DNA of 64,000 nt from the NCBI GenBank assembly GCA_029379385.1, contig CM055608.1, forward strand, positions 26,906,350 through 26,970,349. The letters are read 5' to 3'. The notes under the pieces were generated by a model. The model saw only the letters and a program-made list of their open reading frames with translations, made no database searches and was not told where the DNA came from. The stretch is from Quillaja saponaria (taxonomy: Eukaryota; Streptophyta; Magnoliopsida; Fabales; Quillajaceae). Numbering within the stretch: position 1 is the first letter of the stretch; each line of letters starts with the position of its first letter. The position numbers were made by a program, and so were the translations under genes. Below are positions 42,901 through 55,502 of the stretch, piece after piece.

Positions 42901-45900
42901 AAGTAGACTTCTTAGTTTCTTTGGCCAGTAAGCCTTGCAGCATTTTGCATACATCTGAAAAAGTTGCAAGCATCTTATGTGCAAGGAATTAAAATTCGTT
43001 TCGAGGTGTCGTTTCAATAAATCTGAAAATGGAAACGTTTCGAGAAACTCCTGGAAACGGCATGGAAATGGTAAATTATTCGGAAACGCATGAAAACATA
43101 TAATAAAACACATATTATAGTAAATTTAAGTATCTAATATGATTAATTTAGTATATAAATTATTTATAAATACATATTAAGGCAAAAATCTTAATATAGA
43201 CATAAGAAATTAAAAGAAAATATCAAACTACATTCTTTATTTTATTTTATTTTATTGAGGAAGCGAGAAATAAATTCATGAGTAGGCTTTCAGGAGAGTC
43301 GACCCTTGACCTTAGCATATGAAAACATGCAAGAAAATATATTATGTAATACATTTAATAATTAATTGTAAGAGTCAATACAATTAATTTTTTAAAAGTT
43401 TAAAAATAATTTTAATAACTTAATACAAAATATAATTTTTTTAAAATTTATCTAATTTAATAGTATAATTGATAAGTAAAATTTTTTATTTGCATGACTT
43501 ATTTGTCCATAATATATGTAAAGAAAATTATTAATTTTAAATAACAATCTTAGTCATAATATATCCAACCAGTTTCTTATAATTTTTTTTTTTCTTCTTT
43601 CTTACATGAATTTGAATGACTAAAATAACAATTTTAGTCATAGATATTTTAAAATAAGTTAAATGGGTTAGCTGGTTATTTTATTTAGTTGTAAGCCTTT
43701 TTAAAATATTGTGTGGACCTAACAAATAAAGCCCGCAATCAAAGCCCAACAAAATTAAAAATAACTCTGCCTAAACGCATGCGTTTCAGTCTTCTTCGAG
43801 CATATCTGTAGTCTGCACAGCCACCCACCAACACAGAAAGCCAAGCCGCTATGGGGAAAAATTGTACTTCGCCATATTTAACAGAAGTTCAAATCTAAAA
43901 TTTGTTAACTCTCAGTATCGATCTGTTCAGAATGAAAATAATGAAAACGGCACCGATTCCATCAAAACTCCATGGTATGTTTTTGTAAGTGAGTTTCGTG
44001 TTGGAAAGTCTAGAAACCGAATCGATTTGCCCGAAACAGACAAATCGACATGACTTTTTGTACCTTGCTTATGTGTCTATCATTGCATGTAAGGTGAAGC
44101 AAAAAAGTTTTCATGAAAAACGTGAAAAAATTTGTTCACATTTTGAGTTTTTAAGATTCATGAGTTGCTGGATCCGAGTTTAATCCATAATGTTTGACTT
44201 GGAGGTGACTCGTGCGATTGAATCGAATCGCACGATTCACCTTTGATTTGGTCAATTCATGTACGATTCTTGAACTTTTTCAATTCATCCTACAATAAAT
44301 ATCGTTTAGGTGTTAAATTGAATCGACTAGTATGACACGAATCGTGAATCGTAAGAGTCTGATAACACTAAGTTGACTTTGATACCGGAGATTATGAGCT
44401 TTTGAGTTCCTATGCATGTTTCCTACTAAATTTGTGTCTTTTCTTTTGATTCAAAATTGCTTGTATTCCTTGGTGTGGTTTCCTTGGGTGGTTGCTTATC
44501 TTAAACCTTCCTCCACTTGATCTGGTCTCTTAAAAAGCCCGCATCAAAATTGGTATTAGAGCTTAACGAACAAGGAAATTCCCTTGTATAATAAAGCTTT
44601 TTGTTCGATGGACATTCATGAATGTTCAATTTTCAATCTTGAAGGTGTGTGATTATTTTGATTTAATTGAGTTTATTTTGTGAAGAGTTTCTTTTTTTAT
44701 TCCTATGTTGTATCTCTAATCTTGGGTGGATTCCCTTGAGTGGTGAATGAATTGCATGTATCCCTTGGTGGGGTTCCTTTGGTGGTGGCTTGATCTTAAC
44801 CGAGTTATCTTAAACCTTCCTATACTTGATCTGTCTCTTAAAAACCTGGCATGAAGCCAGTAGCTTTGTGGTGCATTAAATATATTTCTGTATGCAATGG
44901 TACAAATTCACTCATAAAAGAACAATATTAACATGAATACCTGTCTAGAAGCCTTTGATGATCTGAGGTTGCTACATCAATTGAAGGAATTTCTCCATTA
45001 ATTCTAGGAACGTGCTGTCCAACAAAAAAGCAAATCAAGCATTATTGATATACAAACATTGTCACATTAATGACTCATATAGATTTTTTGCAGATAATAT
45101 GACATGCCAGAGGCTACATATCAGAAATCAAAATATGACCACAACACAGCAACTTTTCATCCTTCTTTAAAAAAATAGTTTAAGAAAACTACAGAATCCA
45201 TGTCAAATTTCCAATGCACACAGTGCATCATAGTGGGCCGTTCATATAAGAAGCTGGTCCATTCAACACGCAGCATTGCAGCATGACAAAAACCCTATTA
45301 TGGAGAACAAGGAGTAACTACTTCCAGCCTTAACATAAAAGAAGAAATTTTTATCAAGTAATTTAGTGTTAACTACCAAAGTAGGAATAGAGTTTTTATA
45401 GATACCATAAGAAGAAATAAATAAATGACAACATAGGACCATTGTGAAATATTTGATGAATCGTAAAATGATCAAAAGTAAAAAAAAAGTCAAAAATCAA
45501 GGTAAAGATGACAAGTAAATGATACTCTCCAATAGCTAATCCAAACAAGAATCTGCAGATGGTATTGTACTTTAAAAAGGGCATAACTTACAGGAATTGG
45601 AATCATTTGACTCAATCTTTGGCCCACTTCATCATCAAGTGCATATTCATGAACTAGATCCAATGGATACTCCCTGTCACTGGGGCTAGAACATGAACTA
45701 GAAGGCTCTGCATCAACTACTCCTGCCATGGGCACACTCATGGTCTGCATATTCCAATATATCTGATTAAGATAGCCAATAAGGGCGGATCGAAAAATCC
45801 CACAAGCAGCTTTACTAATACCTGCTGAACAATAGTCCACCATTGACGAATTATTCCAATCATAAGCAAAACCAGAAGAAAGTAACCGATCTTCATCTGG

Positions 45901-46155
45901 ATGCTGCTGCTGGTATCTAGAGGATTCTGCAATTTCTAGCTGTGCAAACTCTTCTTGAAGGGTATGTGCTATAATCTCATCATTTTCTATATTATTAGAG
46001 TCTGTATCATAATGAACTTGCAAATACTGGCCACTGTAGATGTCATCAGCATCATGTTGAATCATGTCACTGTAGTATCCCGGACCATAAACTGGATCAC
46101 TGTCAAAAAGATGAAGACCCCACTGAATAACATCTGAATACTCGTTTAGAACCAT
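39987..46155 (-). CDS. OTU-domain cysteine protease (deubiquitinase)
   Basis: Eight exons in transcript order: 46155-45592, 45014-44941, 41934-41880, 41761-41687, 41569-41496, 41376-41328, 40700-40616, 40057-39987. All phases close, giving 348 residues. The N-terminal half is acidic and low in conservation. The OTU domain begins near residue 214. GDGNC supplies Asp227 and nucleophile Cys230, and WAEVHYNSIYP supplies His336. The blocks EYVPMEYGDYLEQM, SGEWGDHVTLQAAAD and FVIASFKDTCCIEI match the Arabidopsis OTU9-OTU12 group, which cleave ubiquitin chains. The stop used here follows YPQGG, but a GTATGT lies at that point, so an extra short 3' exon is possible. Upstream splice signals near 46303, 47361 and 47578 suggest 5' UTR introns. 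The 3 kb intron 41935-44940 is full of repeats. Confidence 0.92.
42310..44350. repeat. Repeat-derived filling of the large OTU intron
   Basis: The segment is bounded by clusters of GAATCG and its complement CGATTC (42320-42400 and 44210-44355). It also holds two GAAACG-rich patches (about 43010-43090 and 43990-44040). The right end, read inverted, starts TAGTGTTATCAGACTC; the left end starts TAGTTGTTGAATCG. This looks like one or more nested hAT-like or unclassified DNA elements. I could not fix exact ends or a target duplication. Confidence 0.35.
44358..44850 (+). mobile_element. Candidate decayed TRIM-like LTR element in the OTU intron
   Basis: Two direct repeats of about 100 bp (around 44450-44545 and 44752-44850) share CTTGGTG, TTATCTTAAACCTTCCT, ACTTGATCTG and GTCTCTTAAAAA. 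The first is followed by TGGTATTAGAGC (44551-44562), one base from the initiator Met tRNA primer binding site. Before the second copy is a small purine tract (CTTGAAGGTG). This is the TRIM arrangement in under 500 bp, without coding sequence. The outer ends are poorly defined. Confidence 0.45.
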
Positions 46156-48072
46156 CTCTAAGCATTGAACTCAACAACAAATATGAAGTCTTCATCTCGG
46201 AAATGCTGGAATGATCCTCATCAGAAAGAATAAATCTAACGAAACAATTCTCAATTATGTCCAATAGGAGCTCAACTGTGATCAGAACAATGATATTCAG
46301 CTACCTGCAGTTAAGGAAAAGATAATAACATGCAGTAAAATTATCTGACAAGGTACTCTGTTTCAAAATGCAACACTAAACACTCAAACAAGAGGTTTAT
46401 ATAAATATCCGGCAACATGAACCTTTAAACAGTGGGAGAGACTTACAAAGACTGAACCATGAATAATGATGAAAAAAAAAAGTGTCCCTCCACCACATTG
46501 ACAACATTTTAAATCAGAAAATCAATTCAAATCATCCTTGATGTGCAATGTTTCACATGCAAAACTGCTGCTAATAAAGCCCATATCCCTGATGTTAATA
46601 TGAGAGTCTCTGTCAAGGTCTTGTAAATTTATTTGCGAAATATGTTACGTTTGTTTACATATTAAAACTGAGGATGAGTTCAGCAGAAACTCAATTTATT
46701 GTTGAGGCACTCAAATAATAAATTATCAAGTCAATTAAAAAAAATATAACCCAAATTGTTGCTTTCTAGGTCCAACTCCAGACTAGTTTAATGTTCTAGA
46801 TATTGTAAAAACTTCTAAATTGGCATGCCACCCTTGTTGACTGAAACTATAAACATAGAAAATTTCAAGATAACTTAATAAAAATTATTATTAGACATAC
46901 TAGTAATATACTCATATATCCTACAAAATAAGAGAAAATGGGTTTTCTTTAAAACAAAATAAATTAGTGAAGTGTGTATTGATTTCTCCTCAATACATAC
47001 AAAATTACTAAAATGAAACTTCCCTGGCTCACCTTTTTTTTACCATAAAAGATCATATAAGGTGTTTTGTTTGAGGATGTTATTTATAAAAGACGAAGAG
47101 ATTGAAAAAAAAAAAAAAAGGAAAAAACAAATTACATGCAGCTCAGACAGACATAGCCACATACATAATAAGATCTATATTTAATCCATAGTTCTAACAT
47201 CAAACACCTATTACCCTCGACTGAATTCATATTCTTTAACCAAGTCAAATCACAACTACTTGCCCAACGACTCCGCCAGTATCTGTTAAATACTTACAGA
47301 TTATAATAGTAAGCGAAAACCAATATACTTTTAACCCAAAAAAAAAAAACTCATCTTACCTGTCCAGTCATACAATTCTGTTTGTGTCCGAGCACGCACA
47401 TACATAACCTTATTCATAAGAGAACTAAGAGAAGCTCGTACAAGAATCGAAATTAAACAAAAAATACATTCCAGAAGAAAACGTTTGAATTCAAAATCCA
47501 AATGATCCAGCAGAAACATTGCCACAAATAGAAAGAAAAAGAAAACGATTGAAATAGATGAATGATGAGTCTCTTACCTTTTGATTCTGTACTAAATCAA
47601 TTGAGAAAAATTGGAAACTGAAATTTCCGGTTTCAGAAATTGGAAACTGGAAGAGAAACAAAGGGACTTCAAAATGCAGATGATGATGATGATGATGATG
47701 ATGCACTGAATATTTTTGGCGAAGAAAATAGGGGAAAAGGTGCACTAATTGACGCGCTTATATACAGTTTGATAAGGCGTTAAAGGTCAACAAGTTCACT
47801 GTTAAGCGTTGTGTGTATTTGAAATTTCGAAGGATACAAAGCTGTGATTAAGCGGCATTTCCTAAAACGGTTTTTTGCATGCTGCGTGCACAGCTGATAT
47901 TTATAATAATGGGTCCCACTTAGTGGGCTCCACGCAGCAAGCGTGCCAATAGAAGTCAATTTTCGACATTGTCAAAGTTTCCATTTGATTCTTTAAAAAC
48001 AAATTCGGCGGATTTATTCTTATATCAACTCATAATTTTTCAATTAGTTATTTCATAATATCATATTTTTAT
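46156..48072. other. OTU gene 5' UTR introns and promoter
   Basis: On the minus strand there is a good acceptor (CTGCAG near 46303) and two good donors (GTAAGA near 47361 and 47578). They suggest a 5' UTR made of two or three exons with the transcription start near 47.7 kb. No other gene is seen. Confidence 0.4.
47679..47704 (+). repeat. Trinucleotide microsatellite (GAT/ATG)n
   Basis: About eight perfect trinucleotide units sit close to the inferred transcription start of the OTU gene. On the sense (minus) strand the run reads as (ATC/CAT)n. Confidence 0.9.
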
Positions 48073-49045
48073 GGCTTAATTGTACTCTTGATCCCTACAT
48101 AATATTTTTTTGTAAGTTTTAATTAAGATGATTAAATTTTTACCAAGTTTATTTGATACAATTAAATTTTTATCGTGAAAATATCGTTTAAACGTGACAA
48201 TAAGACCAAGATAGCAATTCCTCACCAAATAAGCAACGAGGACTAATCAAATCTTAACTTTAGCCCCAATGGCTCTGATGGTGGTAGGTGTGGCTTCAGG
48301 GGTCTGATGAAAATCCTATCATCCAAATCTAAATCATTCATTGAGACATATAGTTGCGATCTAAAGGAATTTAGTTCGTTCTGATGTTGCTTAGGGCTTT
48401 AGATCGTTGAAGACGGTAAGACATGTGATTAATGAGTTTGGGAACTGTATTGAAAGGAACTGCTTAAATCATCTCACAAGGTAAGGAATTATGTTGAATC
48501 TGAATCTAAAAATTTCAGCAGAGCATCTCATTTTTCTGAGCCTCACTGATAATTTTAAATATAGTAAAATCCATGTAATCCTATCTGAAAATTCAAACTT
48601 AAACCAATTTAAGCTTTTTAATAACTTTTTCATCGTAAACTCCTTAAAAATCTGGGCTAGAATTAAAAATTGAAAGATTTTTATGTCTCTGGAGATAGGG
48701 CTACGGAGGAAGTGGGGAAAATGGAAGACAGGTGGCAAGGAAGAGAGAGAAAGAAAAAGAATTATTATTATTTTTATATATTTAATATTATTACCCTTTT
48801 TATTTTGTTGAAATTATTTTCTAATGAAATTTTTATATGACATGTGGTTGTTTTTTATTTGTTACCTATGTTAACTATGCCAGATAGGCACTATATTACT
48901 ATCACTGTTGTTAGCGTTAATTTTAAACAGTATTTGATAGTAATGATCTAATTACATCAAATAAAAGGATCCAACTATTTTAATTAAAATTCAAGAGATT
49001 AAATTAAATTTAAAATTAAATTATAGGTACCAAATTATAATTAAT
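48073..49045. mobile_element. Long-inverted-repeat (foldback or MULE-like) element
   Basis: The left end (TTAATTGTACTCTTGATCCC from 48076) and the inverted right end (TTAATTATAATTTGGTACC ending about 49044) align imperfectly. The alignment runs inward for roughly 150 bases and includes TTTATTTGATxxAATTA on both sides. No transposase is visible. The ends resemble the TTAATTxTAxTTTTGGTCCC type common in plant non-autonomous elements. No target duplication was found. Confidence 0.45.
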
Positions 49046-52000
49046 TTTTTTTTTTTTTTTTGCATTTAACTGTTAAGTGTGTATATTTATGTATATCTTA
49101 ACCAATTATTTTGGGTTAGATTAAAAATATCATTTAAATTAGAACTAAGTAATTTTAGTCAACACAATCTTCACAAAAATATTTGAATTTGAACAGTAAA
49201 AATTAATGAATAGAATATATCTTATTGATCATAATTCAAAGGCCAAGCTATCATGATTATTTTTTAATTTTTATTTATATGTAAAACACTCGTGTACTGC
49301 ACTGATATTCTTTTATAGTTTTAAAATTATCCAAGATTTTTCTATGATGGCTTATCGTGGTTCCATGAGTCAAATACTTGTAGATGTACCAATTGAGTAG
49401 ACAATTAGAATATAACCCACTAGAACCTAATTATAACGTTGTAAATGCAGGTGAAACAATAAAAATATTTTAGGTTCAAAGTTTTAATTATTTTCAAATG
49501 TATGAAAAAATGTAGAATATTATTTTTGTTGTCATCCTTTTAAAAAAAACAAAAACAATAAATTTTGTACTCTTACAATATGCATAATGTTTGACTTTTT
49601 TCTTTACCTAAATGATTTTTGCCCATTTTTCTTAGGAATAAAAATTATTATTTTTTAATTGATAGTGAAGTAAAATGATGAAGCCTTTAACCGGATTAGA
49701 AAAATAATTAGGTCAAATATGTATAAGTTAATTAAAACATCATTTATTACTAAATAAATAAATAATAATGAAATAATAAAGAAGAAAAATGATAGGTGCA
49801 CGTTTATGTTTTTGTGTGTACGTAAGTGATCACCCCCCTCTATTAATATGTTGTGTACGCATTATGTTATTGTTGTCCACATAAAATGTGGTCATAATCG
49901 ATATTTACATTGTATATTTGATCTTATTTAATTATAATTTTTTATATTCTACAACAACAAAATCTAAATAGAGGTCTCAACAAATTATACATTAATTAAC
50001 TTTAACAAACCATTTTAGATTGAATTTTGATAGATTCAGTTTATATCATCTTAGGTGATAAGTCGAATCCATCAAATGATTTCCCTATGCTTAATTGTTC
50101 ATTAAATTTTAAATTGTAAATCTCTTATTTCTCAAAATCTTAACTAGATGTGTGACCTAAGGGTGCATGCATATTAAATATAAAGAATTTTATAAGAGTT
50201 CCCAAATTAAAATTTTGTAATAATGAGATAAGGACATAAATAAGAATGTTGTCAAAATTCCAGATGACATTAATGACTGATTTGGACAAGATAAGGATGT
50301 ATACAATTACTTTATGAGATAATGCTAGATATTCCATTCATTTATATGGAGAGAAAGAGACAAGATAGTAGTGGGAAAAGATAAAAGAAAACAAAATAGA
50401 AATATGGCCATTGCATTTTATTAGAGTTTAGAACAAGATCAATACCCAATATTTTATTATTTTTATATACTAGCCCGGTCACGTTTCAATGACTTTTTTA
50501 GGAAATAATATTAAAAATATTATAATTATTATATAAAATAGAGAAAAGAAGATAAGTTTTAGAATAAATTATTATATTTTTTTAAATAAATAATTGATTA
50601 ATTGAAGTTAACAAAGATGAGTTTTTTTTTATATTTTAATTTATAAGAGAAAGTAAATATTTTCTAATAAATGATAAAATTTTAATTTTAAAATAGGTCA
50701 AAACATGTGAGACACTATCCTCTCTTTTAGTATATTATTAAACAGTATATTATTTAAGTTAAATACTATAATAAAAATTTATATTATATATAAAGGTATT
50801 TTGGCTTTTAGTATTAGTATTAGGTAGATATAGATATTGCAAATGACCAATCCTGTATAACCCATCTAAATTAAATATAATTTATAAATTGGTAAGATAT
50901 AATACATATATATATATATACTAGAATTAAAAAAACTCAAACTCTCACTTGGAGAGATATTTTTAAATTCTTTTGCCACTAAAACCATTCTTAGTTATTG
51001 ATTAACTAGCCTCCAGTTTTTATTAATTAGTCTCATCGCACACCTAATTATTTTAATGTGTACAGATTTTTTGGGTAAAAAGCAATTAAAGGAATCATTT
51101 AGAATTTTTATTTTTAAAATTACTTTAATTTTTTTAAATTTTGATTATAATTTATTTATTTATTTATAAATAACTTAAGGTGCTTACTTATGATGAGTTA
51201 TTTAGATGCTTTTTTTTTAATTATTTTTTTAGTTATTTTTCAAGATGAAAAATCTATATAATTATATATATGAATTAAATAAATTTAAGAATAGTATAGA
51301 TATTAATCTTTATTTTAAAAATTTATAATTTAAAAAAAAAAATTTAACTCTATATATATATATATATAGCCATTTCTACTTCTTCTTTTTTCTTTTTCTT
51401 TTTTCTGATAAGACCATTTTTACTTTTTCAACTTCATTTGTTTGAACTTTTGTTTTATTTATATACATCGATGGGTTTGTGCTAGCTTGTTCAAAAATCG
51501 ATTTGATTTTTCCTCATTTATTTGATGCATGCATGCTTTTAGTTACAAAGTCATTGTTTGCCACAACTTGTATCTGAATTTAATTGTTGTGTGCAAGCAG
51601 CGACGGACTCGAGGGACATCTATCCCTCTCTTAATCGAGAAGCATTTCATTTTCTAGTATCTATATACTCACCATTCAACAGCTACTGAAATTTTGCCTC
51701 ACCAAAACAAATGCAAAATTACATAAAAACCACCCACGAGTAGGAAACCAAGAATTTTTCAGTATTTTTTTTATTGTTCACAATGTTAAGCCCCACTTTA
51801 GGTGGCTTTGGTAGGTGGGCTGCGTCCAAAGCCAACGACAACGTGTATGTTACTTGCACAAGCAAGATACGCAACCTATGTCCAATGAGCAACCATAATT
51901 GATATGATCCCATGACCTTGTATAAAGTTATGCATGGAGGGAGCATATTTACATACACGTATGATTTACGTCGGTAAAAATTTTAACTCATCATAGATCA

Positions 52001-52300
52001 ATTTTTTGAGATGACTGTCGTATGATTTACAGTTATTCAGATTTTTGTAGTCATTCAGATTGTTCTTCTCAGTTAAAAAGATTTACTTCCAAAACACAAT
52101 AAGTTTCCTCCTTGTTGGCCACTCTACAGTGAATAAAAGGATAAAAAAAAGAATGATTGATATTGATAACATATTAAATGAAAATAAAATCATCAGACTG
52201 TTAAATTTACACAGCTTCATGTAGTTTAAGTACAGGGATAATATTACATGTATTTACTCAATAGTACACAAATTAATCCAAGACTACAGCTTAACTCTGT
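49046..52300. other. Gene-free, very AT-rich spacer
   Basis: Poly-T and AT dinucleotide tracts dominate (for example near 50908-50924 and 51350-51368). A short hairpin-capable segment lies at 51801-51836. I see no coding signature. Confidence 0.5.
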
Positions 52301-52696
52301 CATGATTCAGTGCTAAACAGAGTATTATGGCTTCTCAGGTACCCAAAGGAGCAAGTGAACAACCAACTGCATTTGGCTTAGCCACTGCCAATTAGCACAA
52401 CCTTTAAATCTCTGGTTAACAAAATTATTTCTCTGCGGACCCTGAAATTCAAAAGTTTTCCGTCTTCCATTCTTCTTTAAGGTCTCTGGATGTTTCTGCA
52501 AAACCAGATCATTCATGTCAAGATGAAGAAAGTTGGAGGATAGGATGTTATTTACAAGAGCAGGACATGAGTTAGGAAATATACATGAGCCTGTAATTTC
52601 CAGTTCTACTAGCTGAAGAATTATCCTTTCAATGGAAAAGCTCATCTAAAATTTTCCCACTGGCTGCAAATAACCAGGCTCCCAAAACTAAAAAAA

Positions 52697-55502
52697 TCAG
52701 CATGTCCTTAATAGCTTGGGTCTCCACACTCGAACAAACCAATTATTTTCTCTAGATCTATGATCCACTATCCTTCTTTTATTCTTCATTTCAGTATTCT
52801 CGGAAGCTTCCATAGGTACCAAACTCCTTAGGGGTAGCTGTGGACTTCTTGCATCTTTTGATGAGTCCAGAATTCGATTCACCATTTCCAGTACCTCACT
52901 CATCTTTGGACGATTCTTGGGGTGTCTAACCAAGCATCGATTGGCTACAACAGCAAGCCTCTGTGCTGATTTAAAAATGCTTTTTCTTTCGAGTCTTGGG
53001 TCCAATATTAGCTGAAATTTCTTCCCATCTGAAAGGTATGGCTTTACCCATTCCAAGAGCTTCTGCTCACCCTTGGGACGATTCCGATCTATAGGGCGCC
53101 TGCCAGTGATGAGTTCATAAAGGAAAACCCCATAGCTCCAGACGTCGCTCTTGGATGTCAAACGTCCTGTTTGTATATATTCAGGAGCTGCATAACCCAT
53201 GGTTCCTACAACCTGATGAAAATAACCAGTCTTATGAATGCAAGTATGATATCACACAACTGCATGGGGCGTAGTATGTAGATAATTAAGTGTGCATGTG
53301 GATAGTTGCCTTTCTCATAGTATAATTTTTCATAACAAATTATAAATAAGTTCGGACATCTTAAGATGTTGATTCAGAATACTTCATTCAACATCCCCAC
53401 ATAAGTAAAACTTTGCACAAAATGCCACCATCAAAATAAGATAATATTGTAAGTAATACAATTGATGTGGCTGGCTTTTTTTTTTTTTTTGATAAGTTGT
53501 GCTCGTTCAAAATAAGTGAAATACAAAATTAAAACAAATAGACAAGTCAAGTCACTTTTTGTGATGTAAGAAATCAATTCATCTTTTATCCAATATCAGA
53601 ATTATACCAGTACCAGATATCCCACAAGGCATCCAAATTACGTACGCTTTCTTGCAACTATAATGATTCTTGTAACTATAATGATTAATCTAATGAAAGA
53701 TTTACATGATCATTTACATAGCCTGTAAATATCGTTGGGGCTTTACAATTGAGCTTAGTATCAAAATGATTTTTATTTGCTTGCTTTGTAAATGACAACA
53801 TTTTTATACTAGCCTTGTGTACACCTCTTTTTCTTTGAGTAGGTCATAATATCAATCAACCGGTTGCAACCATCTGATTTAAGAAAGCTCCATTAAGCAT
53901 TATTCAAAATGTTATATTTCTAAACAATAGATGTAAAACAAACCAAATGATTCCACACATATATGTATATGTCCCACCAGTTTAATGCGAATATTCTTTA
54001 ATGTTAAAATACATTTAAGTTCAATATGCATCTAAGGAATAGATATGAAGTTGGATTATTATATAGGCTCGTACCGCTGTTGAGACATGGGTTAATCCTT
54101 CAGAAGGGCCCAACCTTGCCAATCCAAAGTCCGATAGCTTTGCATTCCAATTCTCGTCTAGAAGGATATTTGAAGATTTGAAATCTCTGAAAATGATCTA
54201 CCATATGTGCAACACACAGTTAGCACATTAATAATGCATCTGTTACATTAGATCTAAATACCAAGTTTGCCAATGAAATCTTATTTCAGAAGCCAATCTC
54301 TTCTCCTTTCTTCAATTGGAAATAAAAGCACGCAGAAACATGAAAGCAACTTAAAATAAGTGCGGAGATAACTGATAAGACTTATGTTCAATAGGCGTAA
54401 TATGGTGCACCTGAAAATCCATTTCCTCATGTAGATACATTAATCCACGAGCTGCATCTTGGGCTACTTTCAATCTCCTTGCCCATGGAAGAGGAGCCTC
54501 GGATCGGGGGGACAAATGGTCCTCCACGCTTCTGTTAGGCATATATTCATAAACCAGAAGGCGTTGAATTCCTCTTTCATCGTCATCAGCACAGTATCCC
54601 ACTAGTTTCACAAGGTTAGGATGCTCAACAACCCCAAGAACATTTACTTCTGTCACCCATTCCCGGTGCCCCTGCAAGAAAAAGGTACATCTAAGTTAAA
54701 ACAAAGATGAACCGCCGAAGCCTATTTCACGCATCAAATGAATATGTCACTTGAAAATAACGATCTTTAAGAATTAACTCATTTTTAGATTCCACTACAA
54801 AAACACGCAGGGCCACCTACCAAAAGGTGAATCCCAGAAGCAGGCAAAGACATTTTTCTAACAGTTGGTACTGAAAGCAACTTATATGATAACTCAAGCT
54901 ACTAAGATCTCATGTGTATAATAAATAAATAAAAATAAACAGAAATACACAACTAAATTAAGATAGAAACTAGCATCCTGCATAATTACTCATACTATCA
55001 GTTTACCTCTAGGATCCTGATATAACAGAAATCCCTAATTTTGAAAAACTGTCAACAGTACAAAAAAAAGAAAAAGAAAAAAAAAGAGTTATTAAATGAT
55101 ATCAGCAGAAAGAACCCTTGCCTGCATTCCTCTTCTACCAAGCTGTTTAACTGCAACTTCAATCTTTTTAGATGGATCTTCTCCACTCTTGACGAACCCC
55201 TTGTAGACACACCCAAATCCACCCTCTCCAATCATAACCGAGCGACCAAAATTTTTTGTGGATGATTTTAATTCAGACACCGTAAACACTTTGAGGTTGC
55301 AGCTTCTTTGAGATAAACTAGGAAATGATGTCCTCCTTAAGGAATCTGTGCTATTGTCTGAAGCATCCTGAGAATTTAATTCAGAACCAGATCTCCTAAT
55401 GTCACCCTCAACAAAGGTAGAATTGTTGGACCGAATTGAAACTGACTTTATGCTCTTTGGTTCATCCTTTTTCTCCCCAATGTAAAATGAGAAACACTTC
55501 AT
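52697..55502 (-). CDS. Receptor-like cytoplasmic kinase, RLCK-VII, PBL19-like
   Basis: Four exons in transcript order (55502-55122, 54671-54411, 54197-54075, 53212-52697) close to 426 residues. The N-terminus is [14 protein letters not shown], as in Arabidopsis PBL19, followed by a Ser-rich linker. The kinase domain has the Gly loop GEGGFG (about 92-97), VAVK Lys119, catalytic loop FRDFKSSN (Asp219), DFG (237-239), and [10 protein letters not shown] in the activation segment. RLCK-VII kinases relay signals from pattern-recognition receptors to MAPK modules, RBOHD and gene expression. No residue needed for catalysis is missing. The first intron has a GC donor (CAG|GCAAGG), required by the frame. 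There is no Gly2, so the usual myristoylation of BIK1-type members is not expected. Identity as a PBL19/20-type member is by sequence pattern. Confidence 0.93.

Noticed and set aside
51801..51836. Hairpin GGTGGCTTTGG...CCAAAGCCAAC, possible microRNA precursor
   Set aside because: The arm is only about 11 bp and matches no known plant microRNA; too short for a precursor.
52325..52645. Minus-strand 106-residue open frame downstream of the PBL19-like kinase
   Set aside because: No family resemblance; it most likely lies in the kinase 3' UTR or flank.
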